From Pseudomonas chlororaphis subsp. aurantiaca (lineage in GTDB: Bacteria; Pseudomonadota; Gammaproteobacteria; Pseudomonadales; Pseudomonadaceae), in NCBI RefSeq assembly GCF_013466605.1, contig NZ_CP059162.1, forward strand, positions 6,262,001 to 6,326,000: a stretch of 64,000 bases of DNA. The letters run 5' to 3'. This document shows, piece after piece, positions 53,281-61,755 of the stretch; within the stretch, counting starts at the first letter, position 1, and every line of letters starts with the position of its first letter. A program made the position numbers and the translations under genes. The notes beneath the pieces are model-generated. The model made no database searches. It was not told the DNA's origin and was given only the letters and a program-made list of their open reading frames with translations.

Positions 53281-54168
53281 ATGCAAGCCGCCAACCCGCG
53301 TCGCGGGTACATCCTGGGCCTGAGCGCCTATATCATCTGGGGCCTGTTCCCGATCTACTTCAAAGCCATCGCCAACGTGCCCGCCGTGGAAATCATCATC
53401 CACCGGGTGCTCTGGTCCGCGCTGTTCGGCGCGCTGCTGCTGATGGTCTGGAAGCATCCCGGCTGGTGGCGCGAGTTGCGGGACAACCCCAAGCGCCTGG
53501 CGATCCTGGCCCTGAGCGGCACCCTGATCGCGGCCAACTGGCTGACCTATGTCTGGTCGGTGAACAACGGGCGCATGCTCGAAGCCAGCCTGGGCTACTA
53601 CATCAACCCGTTGGTGAATGTGCTGCTGGGCATGCTGATCCTCGGTGAGCGGCTGCGGCGCCTGCAGTGGCTGGCGGTGGGCCTGGCGGCGGTCGGCGTG
53701 GCGCAGCAGGTGTGGCAGGTCGGCAGCCTGCCCTGGGTCTCTCTGGTGCTGGCGCTGACCTTCGGTTTCTACGGACTGATCCGCAAGCAGGCGCCGGTCA
53801 AGGCGCTGCCGGGGCTGGTGGTGGAAACCTGGATGCTGGTGCCGATCGCCCTCGCCTGGCTCTTGTACAACCCCACCGCGACCAGTGCCCAGGCGGCCTT
53901 CTGGACCAGCTCCGAAGCCTGGTGGCTGGTGGCGGCCGGCCCCGTCACCCTGGTGCCGCTGGTGTGCTTCAACGCCGCCGCCCGTCACCTGCCCTACACC
54001 ACCCTGGGCTTCTTGCAGTACCTGGCGCCGACCCTGGTGCTGCTGCAGGCGGTACTGCTGTTCGGCGAACACCTGTCGTCGAGCACCCTGGTGGCGTTCA
54101 TGTTTATCTGGGCCGGCCTGGCGGTGTACAGCGTGGATGCCTGGTTGAGCCTGCGCAAACGCAGCTGA
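53281..54168 (+). CDS. rarD: RarD, EamA-family membrane transporter
   Basis: A 295-residue inner-membrane protein with ten predicted helices in two EamA halves. The family signature YIIWGLFPIYFKAIANVPAVEIIIHRVLWS is at residues 16-45. It was named for chloramphenicol-sensitivity work in Pseudomonas; its substrate is unknown. The start at 53281 gives the canonical length, with AAGGA seven bases upstream. Confidence 0.93.
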   Translation: MQAANPRRGYILGLSAYIIWGLFPIYFKAIANVPAVEIIIHRVLWSALFGALLLMVWKHPGWWRELRDNPKRLAILALSGTLIAANWLTYVWSVNNGRMLEASLGYYINPLVNVLLGMLILGERLRRLQWLAVGLAAVGVAQQVWQVGSLPWVSLVLALTFGFYGLIRKQAPVKALPGLVVETWMLVPIALAWLLYNPTATSAQAAFWTSSEAWWLVAAGPVTLVPLVCFNAAARHLPYTTLGFLQYLAPTLVLLQAVLLFGEHLSSSTLVAFMFIWAGLAVYSVDAWLSLRKRS

Positions 54169-54231
54169 TCAATAAACGTACAAACCTCTACAGGCCACGG
54201 TTGGCGCGGCCTGCATCTATCCTTCCCAAGG

Positions 54232-54381
54232 TTATCCACAGCGTGATCCCCGCCGTTTGTGCACAAGCCCTTGAAACTGCTGGTTTTTTGATCAGATTCC
54301 GCAAAGCCTTGGCTGGCTTGGGCTGGCGGTAGGTCTCTACAGGTTATCCACAGTCGCATGCACGCTAAAACTGGATAACCT
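54232..54381. promoter_or_regulatory. Cluster of DnaA-type boxes in the convergent rarD/gcvR gap
   Basis: Two perfect TTATCCACA nonamers occur at 54232-54240 and 54344-54352. A palindromic TTGTGCACAA (7/9 match on each strand) is at 54257-54266, and an inverted TTATCCAGT at 54370-54378. The gap is convergent, so this is not a promoter region. The last two boxes also form a ten-base inverted repeat (54341-54350 / 54372-54381) followed by TTTT, so part may be a terminator. Confidence 0.55.
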
Positions 54382-54393
54382 GCCTTTTCAGGT

Positions 54394-54912
54394 TCACACC
54401 TCGCTGCGCAGCACCAACTCCACCATCAAATCATCCGCCAGGGTTTCCAGGCGCGACTGCAGGACATCGAGGGACAAGGTCAGCGGTACCGCCAGGATCG
54501 CTTCGGCATGGAACAGCGGCTCGCTGCTCATGGGCGCCGGGCGCACTTCGGTCACCAGTCGCTCCAGGCTCACCCCCTGCTCGCTCAACAGGCGGGTGAT
54601 GTCGCGCACGATGCCCGGCCGGTCGTTGCCCACCAGCTTCATGGCGATCGGCTTCCAGGTGCAGGATTGTTCGATGCCGCTTTCGGCGATCAGCACCCGG
54701 ATGCCCTGGGCCGCCAAGCCTTGCAGGGCGTCCACCAGCTCGTCGTAGGCTTCCGCCGGCACACCGACCCGCAGGATGCCGGCGAACTGCCCCGCCATGC
54801 GCGACATGCGGCTCTCCAGCCAGTTACCGCCGTGCGCGGCGATGCATTGGGCGATGCGCTCGACCTGTCCGGGCTTGTCCGGGGCGAATACGGTGAGTAC
54901 GAGGTGGTCCAT
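54394..54912 (-). CDS. gcvR: Glycine cleavage system regulator-like ACT protein (GcvR type)
   Basis: A 172-residue protein with two ACT domains, about residues 1-80 (DHLVLTVFAPDKPGQVERIAQCIAAHGGNWLESRMSRMAGQFAGILRV) and 88-168 (MKLVGNDRPGIVRDITRLLSEQGVSLERLVTEV). E. coli GcvR binds glycine and GcvA to repress gcvTHP. No gcv gene is in the window. The symbol follows family similarity; in Pseudomonas the role is untested and the protein is often called simply an ACT domain protein. Confidence 0.8.
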   Translation of the reverse strand: MDHLVLTVFAPDKPGQVERIAQCIAAHGGNWLESRMSRMAGQFAGILRVGVPAEAYDELVDALQGLAAQGIRVLIAESGIEQSCTWKPIAMKLVGNDRPGIVRDITRLLSEQGVSLERLVTEVRPAPMSSEPLFHAEAILAVPLTLSLDVLQSRLETLADDLMVELVLRSEV

Positions 54913-55407
54913 GGCGCAACCCTCTGTCAGGACTTTTGTTATAGAAAATCAAGTATAGGCAAGGCTCATCCTGCTGCTTCCCTTGCGCCTGCAGGCAAGG
55001 CGTAAAGCCGGAAAACGGTGTGCTGCCGCTGCCGGAATATAAATCGTGTACAACTCCTTGGATTTATATGGAACAATTCAATAGTTTTTTGAGAACATCC
55101 TATTCCCCAGCGTGACTGCTCCGCGAACTTGGGTCGCGGAACGACGTATTTAGTCTAATTTTCACAACCGCAATTCATCATGTAGTATGCCGCAGCGCGC
55201 ACTACATAACGTTGGATCGATGTCTGCCAAGGCGCAGTCGCAACCCTGAAAGCCCTGTCAGCAAGGCTTCAAGCCGTTGATTGGAACCATCCCAGCCGCC
55301 AGCGATGGCATGTACTGGTAGAGGGGTTTGTGGTTTAAATGGCCAGAGGCTTCATTGTTAATTTGAAGAGCTGAAAAGCGAAATAGCTGAGCAGAGTGAG
55401 GCAAGCA
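54913..55407 (+). other. Long gene-free region upstream of glcB
   Basis: About 495 bp with no gene. It contains an inverted repeat TCCGCGA...TCGCGGA (55120-55140). A candidate promoter is TTCACA (55161-55166) and TAGTAT (55183-55188) with a 16-bp spacer. A second inverted repeat, ATGTAGT (55180-55186) and ACTACAT (55201-55207), covers its -10. A ~200-base leader precedes the glcB start. Confidence 0.55.
55161..55207 (+). promoter_or_regulatory. Candidate glcB promoter with overlapping inverted repeat
   Basis: TTCACA-N16-TAGTAT lies on the plus strand. The perfect arms ATGTAGT/ACTACAT, 14 bp apart, start inside the -10 and end about 19 bp after it, where a repressor would block transcription. 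The regulator is unknown. Confidence 0.45.
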
Positions 55408-57585
55408 ATGACTGAACACGTTCAAGTCGGTGGCCTGCAGGTCGCCAAAGTCCTGTTCGACTTCGTGAACAACGAAGCCATTCCCGGTACCGGCCTCACC
55501 GCCGACAAGTTCTGGGCCGGCGCCGACAAGGTCATCCACGACCTGGCGCCGAAGAACAAAGCCCTACTCGCCAAACGCGACGATTTCCAGGCGCGTATCG
55601 ATGCCTGGCACCAGTCCCGTGCCGGCCAGGCCCACGACGCCGTGGCCTACAAAGCCTTCCTGCAAGACATCGGTTATCTGCTGCCAGAAGCGGCGGACTT
55701 CCAGGCCACGACGCAAAACGTCGATGACGAGATCGCCCGCACGGCCGGCCCGCAGCTGGTGGTCCCGGTGATGAATGCCCGTTTCGCCCTCAACGCCTCC
55801 AACGCCCGCTGGGGCTCGCTGTACGACGCGCTTTATGGCACCGACGCCATCAGCGAAGCCGACGGCGCGGAAAAAGGCAAAGGCTACAACAAGGTGCGCG
55901 GCGACAAGGTCATCGCCTTCGCCCGCGCCTTCCTCGACGAGGCCGCGCCATTGGCTGCCGGCTCCCATGTCGACTCCACCGGCTACAAGATCGTCGACGG
56001 CAAGCTGGTGGTCGCCCTCAAGGGTGGCAGCAACAGCGGCCTGCGCGACGACGCCCAGCTGATCGGCTACCACGGCGATACCGCGGCCCCGACCGCGGTC
56101 CTGCTGAAACACAACGGCCTGCATTTCGAGATCCAGATCGACGCCAGCAGCCCGGTCGGCCAGACCGACGCCGCCGGCGTAAAAGACGTGCTGATGGAAG
56201 CGGCGCTGACCACCATCATGGACTGCGAAGACTCGGTCGCCGCCGTCGATGCCGATGACAAGGTGGTGATCTACCGCAATTGGCTCGGCCTGATGAAGGG
56301 CGACCTGGCCGAAGAAGTGGCCAAGGGCGGCCAGACCTTCACCCGCACCATGAACGCCGACCGCGAATACACCGCACCCAACGGCGGCAGCGTGAAGCTG
56401 CACGGTCGTTCGCTGCTGTTCGTGCGCAACGTCGGTCACCTGATGACCATCGACGCGATCCTCGACAGCCAAGGCAACGAAGTGCCGGAAGGCATCCTCG
56501 ACGGCCTGGTCACCAGCCTCGCGGCGATCCACAACCTCAACGGCAACACCTCGCGCACCAACAGCCGCACCGGCTCGGTGTACATCGTGAAACCGAAGAT
56601 GCACGGTCCGGAAGAAGCCGCGTTCACCAACGAGCTGTTCGGGCGCATCGAAGACGTGCTGGAACTGCCGCGCAACACCCTGAAAGTCGGGATCATGGAC
56701 GAGGAGCGCCGCACCACGGTCAACCTCAAGGCCTGCATCAAGGCCGCCAGCGAGCGCGTGGTGTTCATCAACACCGGCTTCCTCGACCGCACCGGCGACG
56801 AAATCCACACCTCCATGGAAGCCGGCGCCGTGGTGCGCAAGGCCGAGATGAAGGCCGCCAAGTGGATCGGCGCCTACGAGAACTGGAACGTCGATATCGG
56901 CCTGAGCACCGGCCTGCAAGGCCGCGCGCAGATCGGTAAAGGCATGTGGGCCATGCCGGACCTGATGGCCGCCATGCTCGAGCAGAAAATCGCTCACCCG
57001 CTGGCCGGCGCCAACACCGCCTGGGTACCTTCGCCTACCGCCGCGGTCCTGCACGCCCTGCACTACCACAAGGTCGATGTGTTTGCCCGCCAGGCCGAAC
57101 TGGCCAAGCGCGCCCGCGCCTCGGTAGACGACATCCTGACCATCCCGCTGGCCAGCAACACCAACTGGTCGGCCGAAGAGATCAAGAACGAACTGGACAA
57201 CAACGCCCAGGGCATTCTCGGCTACGTGGTGCGCTGGATCGACCAGGGCGTCGGCTGTTCCAAGGTGCCGGACATCAACGATGTCGGCCTGATGGAAGAC
57301 CGCGCCACCCTGCGCATTTCCAGCCAGCACATCGCCAACTGGCTGCGCCATGGCGTCGTCACCGAAGCCCAGGTCATGGAAAGCCTCAAGCGCATGGCGC
57401 CCGTGGTGGACCGGCAGAATGCCGGCGACACCCTGTACCGTCCGCTGGCCCCGAACTTCGACAGCAACATCGCCTTCCAGGCGGCGGTCGAACTGGTGAT
57501 CGAAGGCACCAAGCAGCCGAACGGCTACACCGAGCCGGTACTGCACCGTCGTCGTCGCGAGTTCAAGGCCCGCAACGGCCTGTGA
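55408..57585 (+). CDS. glcB: Malate synthase G
   Basis: A 725-residue cytoplasmic enzyme condensing glyoxylate with acetyl-CoA, needed for growth on acetate, fatty acids and glycolate. I chose the ATG at 55408 ([29 protein letters not shown]); this exactly matches the family length. The metal and catalytic regions are visible in [40 protein letters not shown] and [20 protein letters not shown]. The C-terminal catalytic Asp region is [36 protein letters not shown]. It stands alone, followed by a bidirectional terminator. Confidence 0.98.
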   Translation: MTEHVQVGGLQVAKVLFDFVNNEAIPGTGLTADKFWAGADKVIHDLAPKNKALLAKRDDFQARIDAWHQSRAGQAHDAVAYKAFLQDIGYLLPEAADFQATTQNVDDEIARTAGPQLVVPVMNARFALNASNARWGSLYDALYGTDAISEADGAEKGKGYNKVRGDKVIAFARAFLDEAAPLAAGSHVDSTGYKIVDGKLVVALKGGSNSGLRDDAQLIGYHGDTAAPTAVLLKHNGLHFEIQIDASSPVGQTDAAGVKDVLMEAALTTIMDCEDSVAAVDADDKVVIYRNWLGLMKGDLAEEVAKGGQTFTRTMNADREYTAPNGGSVKLHGRSLLFVRNVGHLMTIDAILDSQGNEVPEGILDGLVTSLAAIHNLNGNTSRTNSRTGSVYIVKPKMHGPEEAAFTNELFGRIEDVLELPRNTLKVGIMDEERRTTVNLKACIKAASERVVFINTGFLDRTGDEIHTSMEAGAVVRKAEMKAAKWIGAYENWNVDIGLSTGLQGRAQIGKGMWAMPDLMAAMLEQKIAHPLAGANTAWVPSPTAAVLHALHYHKVDVFARQAELAKRARASVDDILTIPLASNTNWSAEEIKNELDNNAQGILGYVVRWIDQGVGCSKVPDINDVGLMEDRATLRISSQHIANWLRHGVVTEAQVMESLKRMAPVVDRQNAGDTLYRPLAPNFDSNIAFQAAVELVIEGTKQPNGYTEPVLHRRRREFKARNGL

Positions 57586-57602
57586 TCCTGCGTTAACGCA
57601 GT

Positions 57603-57637
57603 AAAAAAAGCCCTGGTCGCACGATCAGGGCTTTTTT
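57603..57637. terminator. Bidirectional terminator between glcB and the receiver gene
   Basis: AAAAAAAGCCCTG (57603-57615) and CAGGGCTTTTTT (57626-57637): a 12-base pairing around a ten-base loop with T-runs on both strands. It serves the convergent glcB and response-regulator genes. Confidence 0.95.
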
Positions 57638-57665
57638 GTTGGGGCCGCAAACGTCATCGCTCGCG

Positions 57666-58112
57666 CTAGCGCACCACCCCCAGCTCATGCTTGACCAGCG
57701 CCAGCAGCTTGCCGGTGTCGATCGGCTTGAGCAGGAAGTCCACCACGCTCAGGTGCATGGCCGCGATGGCGTCACGCACATCGGCATCCCCGGAAATGAT
57801 AATGATCGGCAGCGCCGCCCGCTCCGATTCTCGCACCTGGCGTATCAGGTCCAGGCCGTTGCAGGGGGCCATGCGCAGATCGGTGATCAGCAGTCCGATC
57901 GATTTGTTCGAGTTCAACAGTTCAAGTGCGGCCTTGCCACTGGCCGCGGTCATGCAGCGAATGCCATCCAGCCCCAGAATCTCCGACAGCAACTCACGGG
58001 CATCCTTGTCATCATCGGCAATCAACACGCGCTGGGGCGGCAGATCAGGCTCGAGCATCACGGCGTTCAGCGCCTCGCGCTCGGCATCACTCAAAATATC
58101 GTGGTCGGACAT
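57666..58112 (-). CDS. Single-domain response regulator
   Basis: A 148-residue CheY-like receiver without an output domain. I chose the ATG at 58112 (MSDHDILSDAEREALNAVML). The first ~27 residues are an extension before the receiver. Acidic pocket D33, D34 and D35, phospho-acceptor D78, S107 and K129 are all present, so it should be phosphorylatable. No histidine kinase is in the window, so its partner is unlinked. It is convergent with glcB and divergent from the CBS/nucleotidyltransferase gene. Confidence 0.92.
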   Translation of the reverse strand: MSDHDILSDAEREALNAVMLEPDLPPQRVLIADDDKDARELLSEILGLDGIRCMTAASGKAALELLNSNKSIGLLITDLRMAPCNGLDLIRQVRESERAALPIIIISGDADVRDAIAAMHLSVVDFLLKPIDTGKLLALVKHELGVVR

Positions 58113-58371
58113 GGCTTTCTCTACATATTCAAATCGATCCCCTAGCACAGTGGTCAGACATCGCTAAGCAGGCCTCCAATGTGCACTTCGTCGGATTTTT
58201 TTCCAAGAGGCCGGATAAGTACTTTTTTCACGGTTTTGACACCTGCTTGAAGCGAATTAACAGGTGCAGACCCGCTACCTAGACTTACGTCCAATGGGCA
58301 CCCGGCAGCGTGGGACCGACCATGACCCAAGACCCGACCACAACAAATCCAAAAAGACTGCGGTAATGGTT

Positions 58372-60306
58372 ATGAGTAAAGCGGATGCCTTCACCCAGGC
58401 AGGGAAAACCGCGGTGTTGCAGAACATCCACGGCACGATGCAGTTTCTCCAGCGGTTCCCCCCTTTCAATCAGATGGAAAACGCTCACCTGGCGTACCTG
58501 GTCGAGCAATGCCAACTGCGTTTCTACGGCCCCGGCGAGAGCATCATCAAACCCGCCGACGGCCCGGTCGAACACTTCTATATCGTCAAGCAGGGCCGGG
58601 TGGTCGGCGAGCGCCAGCACGCCCTCAAGGGCGGCACCGAAACCACCTTCGAGATCACCGCCGGCGAGTGTTTCCCCCTCGCCGCGCTGCTGGGCGAGCG
58701 CGCCACCCGCACCGAACACCTGGCGGCCGAGGACACCTTCTGCCTGCAACTGAACAAGCCAGCTTTCATCAAGCTGTTCGCCCTCTGCGCGGTGTTTCGC
58801 GATTTCGCCCTGCGCGGTGTCAGCAGCCTGCTGGACCAGGTCAACCAGCAGGTCCAGCAAAAGGCCGTGGAAACCCTCGGCACCCAGTACTCCCTCAACA
58901 CCCGGCTGGGCGAACTGGCGATGCGCCATCCGGTGACCTGCAGCCCGCTGACCCCGCTGCGCGAAGCCGTGAGCCTGATGCACGAGCAGCAGGTCGGCAG
59001 CATTGTGGTGGTGGATGAACACAAGGCGCCGCTCGGCATCTTCACCCTGCGCGACCTGCGCCAGGTGGTGGCCGACGGCACCAGCGACTTCAACCAGGGC
59101 ATCGAACGGCACATGACCCAGGCGCCGTTCGCCCTGTCGCCGGACCACAGTGCATTCGACGCCGCCATCGCCATGACCGAACGGCATATCGCCCACGTCT
59201 GCCTGGTAAAAGAGCAGCGCCTGTGCGGCGTGGTTTCCGAGCGCGACCTGTTTTCCCTGCAACGGGTCGACTTGGTGCATCTGGCGCGGACCATCCGCAA
59301 CGCGCCGCGCATCGACAACCTGGTGGCGATCCGCGGCGAGATCGGCCTGCTGGTGGAACGCATGCTGGCCCACGGCGCGTCCTCGACCCAGATCACCCAC
59401 ATCATCACCCTGCTCAACGATCACACCGTGTGCCGGGTCATCGAACTGACCCTGGCCGACAAGGGCGACCCCGGCGTGCCGTTCAGTTGGCTGTGTTTCG
59501 GCAGCGAAGGCCGGCGCGAGCAGACCCTGTACACCGACCAGGACAACGGCATCCTGTTCGAAGCCCGCGACGCGGCCCATGCGGCACAGATCCGCGGCAA
59601 GCTGCTGCCCCTGGCGCAGCAGATCAACCAGAGCCTGGCGCTGTGCGGCTTCACCCTGTGCAAGGGCAATATCATGGCCGGCAACCCCGAGCTGTGCCTG
59701 TCCCGCGCCGAGTGGGCACGGCGCTTCGCCGCCTTCATCCGGGAGGCCACACCGGAGAACCTGCTGGGTTCGAGCATCTATTTCGACCTGCGGGTGGTCT
59801 GGGGCGACGAGCAAGGCTGTGCCCAACTGCGCCGTGGCATTCTCGACCAGGTCGGCGACAACCGTCTGTTCCAGCGCATGATGGCCGAGAACGCGCTGCG
59901 CCAGCGCCCGCCAGTGGGGCGTTTCCGCGAATTCGTCCTGGCCAGGAAAAACGGCGAAAAAGCCACCCTCGACCTCAAGATCCAGGGCCTCACCCCCTTC
60001 GTCGACGGCGCGCGCCTGCTGGCCCTGGCCAACGGCATCGACGCCAACAACACCCTGGAGCGCCTGCGCCAGCTGGTGGCCAGGGAGGTCATCGAACCCC
60101 TCGACGGCGCCGCGTATGAAGAGGCCTATCACTTCATCCAGCAGACCCGCATGCAACAGCACCAACTGCAGACCCGGCAGAACCTGCCTTACTCCAACCG
60201 CGTCGACCCGGACAGCCTCAACCACCTGGACCGGCGCATCCTGCGCGAGTCGCTGCGCCAGGCCCAGCGCCTGCAAAGCAGCCTGGCGCTGAGGTACCAG
60301 CTATGA
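58372..60306 (+). CDS. cNMP-binding / CBS / DUF294 nucleotidyltransferase-like protein
   Basis: A 644-residue cytoplasmic protein (start MSKADAFTQAGKTAVLQNIHG; an ATG two codons upstream is equally possible). Domain order is a cyclic-nucleotide-binding fold at about 25-145, two CBS domains at about 180-305, and a DUF294 nucleotidyltransferase-like domain at about 340-480. The motif CFGSEGRREQTLYTDQDNGI at about 375-394 has the GS, Arg and DxD residues of active nucleotidyltransferases. A helical DUF294 C-terminal domain ends the protein. The layout resembles a GlnD-like signalling enzyme. It overlaps the exonuclease gene by four bases. The transferred nucleotide and the target are unknown. 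Confidence 0.92.
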   Translation: MSKADAFTQAGKTAVLQNIHGTMQFLQRFPPFNQMENAHLAYLVEQCQLRFYGPGESIIKPADGPVEHFYIVKQGRVVGERQHALKGGTETTFEITAGECFPLAALLGERATRTEHLAAEDTFCLQLNKPAFIKLFALCAVFRDFALRGVSSLLDQVNQQVQQKAVETLGTQYSLNTRLGELAMRHPVTCSPLTPLREAVSLMHEQQVGSIVVVDEHKAPLGIFTLRDLRQVVADGTSDFNQGIERHMTQAPFALSPDHSAFDAAIAMTERHIAHVCLVKEQRLCGVVSERDLFSLQRVDLVHLARTIRNAPRIDNLVAIRGEIGLLVERMLAHGASSTQITHIITLLNDHTVCRVIELTLADKGDPGVPFSWLCFGSEGRREQTLYTDQDNGILFEARDAAHAAQIRGKLLPLAQQINQSLALCGFTLCKGNIMAGNPELCLSRAEWARRFAAFIREATPENLLGSSIYFDLRVVWGDEQGCAQLRRGILDQVGDNRLFQRMMAENALRQRPPVGRFREFVLARKNGEKATLDLKIQGLTPFVDGARLLALANGIDANNTLERLRQLVAREVIEPLDGAAYEEAYHFIQQTRMQQHQLQTRQNLPYSNRVDPDSLNHLDRRILRESLRQAQRLQSSLALRYQL

Positions 60307-61010
60307 GCCTGTTCGCCTGGTTGCGTCCGGCCAGCGCGGCACTCAGCGCCGAACAGCAACAACGCCGCGAGCGCCTGCCCGTCGCCCCGCCACTGGGCGA
60401 ATGCAGCCTGCGCGAACAGCGCTGGGTGGTGCTGGACCTGGAAACCACCGGGCTCAACCTCAACCGCGACCAGGTGCTGTCCATTGGCGCGGTGGTGATC
60501 GAAGACGGCGCCATCGACTTCAGCCAGCAGTTCGAACGCACCTTGCAGCGTACCGACCACAAGCTCAGCCCCAGCGTGCTGATCCACGGCCTCGGCCCGA
60601 GCGCGATCGCCGCCGGTAGCGACCCGGTGGAGGCCTTGCTGGATTTCATGGAGTTCGTCGGCGACAGCCCGCTGCTGGCCTTCCATGCGCCGTTCGACCA
60701 GCACATGCTCGGCCGGGCCCTGAAGGACAGCCTGGGTTATCGCCTGCAGCATCCGTTCCTCGACGTCGCCGAAATGGCCCCGCTGCTCTGCCCCCAGGCG
60801 CATATCCGCGAAGCCGGGCTGGATGACTGGATGGGCTACTTCAAGCTGCACGCCGGCGAACGCCACCATGCCGCCGCCGACGCCCTGGCCACCGCCGAAC
60901 TGGCGCTGATCCTGTTCAGCCGCGCCCGCCAGCAGCAGATCCACAGCCCGCTGAACCTGCAACAGCGGCTCAGCCAATGGAAGCGCCGGCAACAGTCGCA
61001 CTCCTTCTGA
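60303..61010 (+). CDS. DEDDh 3'-5' exonuclease (DnaQ-like)
   Basis: A 235-residue exonuclease. Catalytic residues are D45 and E47 in VVLDLETTGLN, D132 in HAPFDQHML, and H188 and D193 in HHAAADA (HxAxxD), so the DEDDh set is complete. The N-terminal 40 residues are a family-specific extension. It overlaps the DUF294 gene by four bases (ATGA), and this pair is conserved in many proteobacteria. It is distinct from the DNA polymerase III epsilon subunit. It may cleave nucleic acid or a nucleotide adduct made by its partner; that is inference. Confidence 0.93.
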   Translation: MSLFAWLRPASAALSAEQQQRRERLPVAPPLGECSLREQRWVVLDLETTGLNLNRDQVLSIGAVVIEDGAIDFSQQFERTLQRTDHKLSPSVLIHGLGPSAIAAGSDPVEALLDFMEFVGDSPLLAFHAPFDQHMLGRALKDSLGYRLQHPFLDVAEMAPLLCPQAHIREAGLDDWMGYFKLHAGERHHAAADALATAELALILFSRARQQQIHSPLNLQQRLSQWKRRQQSHSF

Positions 61011-61013
61011 CCC

Positions 61014-61113
61014 TGTAGCCGCTGCCGAGCTATAGCGCGGCTGCGATCAGGCTGGGCGGCATTCCGACGCAGCGCCGGCTTCGCCGTCGATCGCAGGCTG
61101 CGCCAGCGGCTAC
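61014..61113. repeat. REP element after the exonuclease gene
   Basis: Starts GTAGCCGCTGCCGAGC and ends GCGCCAGCGGCTAC, an imperfect copy of the repeats at 47033 and 49879 with a longer interior holding GCGCCGGC-type stems. It lies three bases after the exonuclease stop codon. Confidence 0.82.
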
Positions 61114-61191
61114 AGAAATCGGCCCGAAACATTGGCTATCCACCCCGCCGACCAGCGCCCATTGCGCGGCTCTTTGCGCCCTGCCACAATC

Positions 61192-61208
61192 GCGAATAAT
61201 TCTCGTTA
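61192..61208. promoter_or_regulatory. Fur box upstream of the ECF sigma gene
   Basis: GCGAATAATTCTCGTTA matches the common Pseudomonas fecI-type Fur site GATAATAATTCTCATTA at 14 of 17 positions. It ends 28 bp before the GTG start of the sigma gene. Iron-loaded Fur would repress the whole sigma/anti-sigma pair. Confidence 0.8.
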
Positions 61209-61236
61209 GTTTAAACTTCTCGATTGGGATACTCAG

Positions 61237-61755
61237 GTGTCGTCAGCCCAAAGCCCCCACAGTGACCTCGTTGGCGCGTTGTATCGCGACCATCGCGGCT
61301 GGCTGCTGGCCTGGCTGCGACGCAACGTGGCCTGCCCGCAACGGGCCGAGGACCTGAGCCAGGACACCTTCGTCCGCCTGCTGGGCCGCGACGAACTGAA
61401 GGCCCCGCGCGAGCCGCGGGCGTTCCTGGTGGCCATCGCCAAGGGCCTGCTGTTCGACTACTTCCGCCGCGCCGCGCTGGAACAGGCCTACCTCACCGAA
61501 CTGATGCTGGTCCCGGAAGAGGAACAGCCCTCCCCGGAAGAACAGCAATTGATCCTCGAAGACCTCAAGGCCATCGACCGCCTGCTGGGCAAGCTGTCGA
61601 GCAAGGCCCGCGCCGCCTTCCTCTACAACCGTCTCGACGGCCTCGGCCACGCGGAAATCGCCGAACGCCTCGGCGTGTCCGTGCCGCGGGTCAGGCAGTA
61701 CCTGGCCCAAGGCATTCGCCAGTGCTACATCGCCCTGTACGGTGAGCCGCTATGA
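61237..61755 (+). CDS. FecI-type ECF sigma factor
   Basis: A 172-residue extracytoplasmic-function sigma factor. The start is GTG at 61237 (MSSAQSPHSDLVGALYRDHRGWLLAWLRR), with GGGA eight bases upstream. Region 2 is at about 10-80 (QRAEDLSQDTFVRLL, FLVAIAKGLLFDYFRR). Region 4 is at about 110-165 (LDGLGHAEIAERLGVSVPRVRQYLAQGIRQC). It overlaps the FecR-like gene by four bases, and the receptor gene follows: the standard iron-siderophore cell-surface signalling cassette. The upstream Fur box makes it iron-repressed. Confidence 0.95.
   Translation: MSSAQSPHSDLVGALYRDHRGWLLAWLRRNVACPQRAEDLSQDTFVRLLGRDELKAPREPRAFLVAIAKGLLFDYFRRAALEQAYLTELMLVPEEEQPSPEEQQLILEDLKAIDRLLGKLSSKARAAFLYNRLDGLGHAEIAERLGVSVPRVRQYLAQGIRQCYIALYGEPL

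Noticed and set aside
55564..57546. A 660-codon minus-strand open frame across glcB
   Set aside because: It is antisense to malate synthase G, whose full length and motifs are certain.
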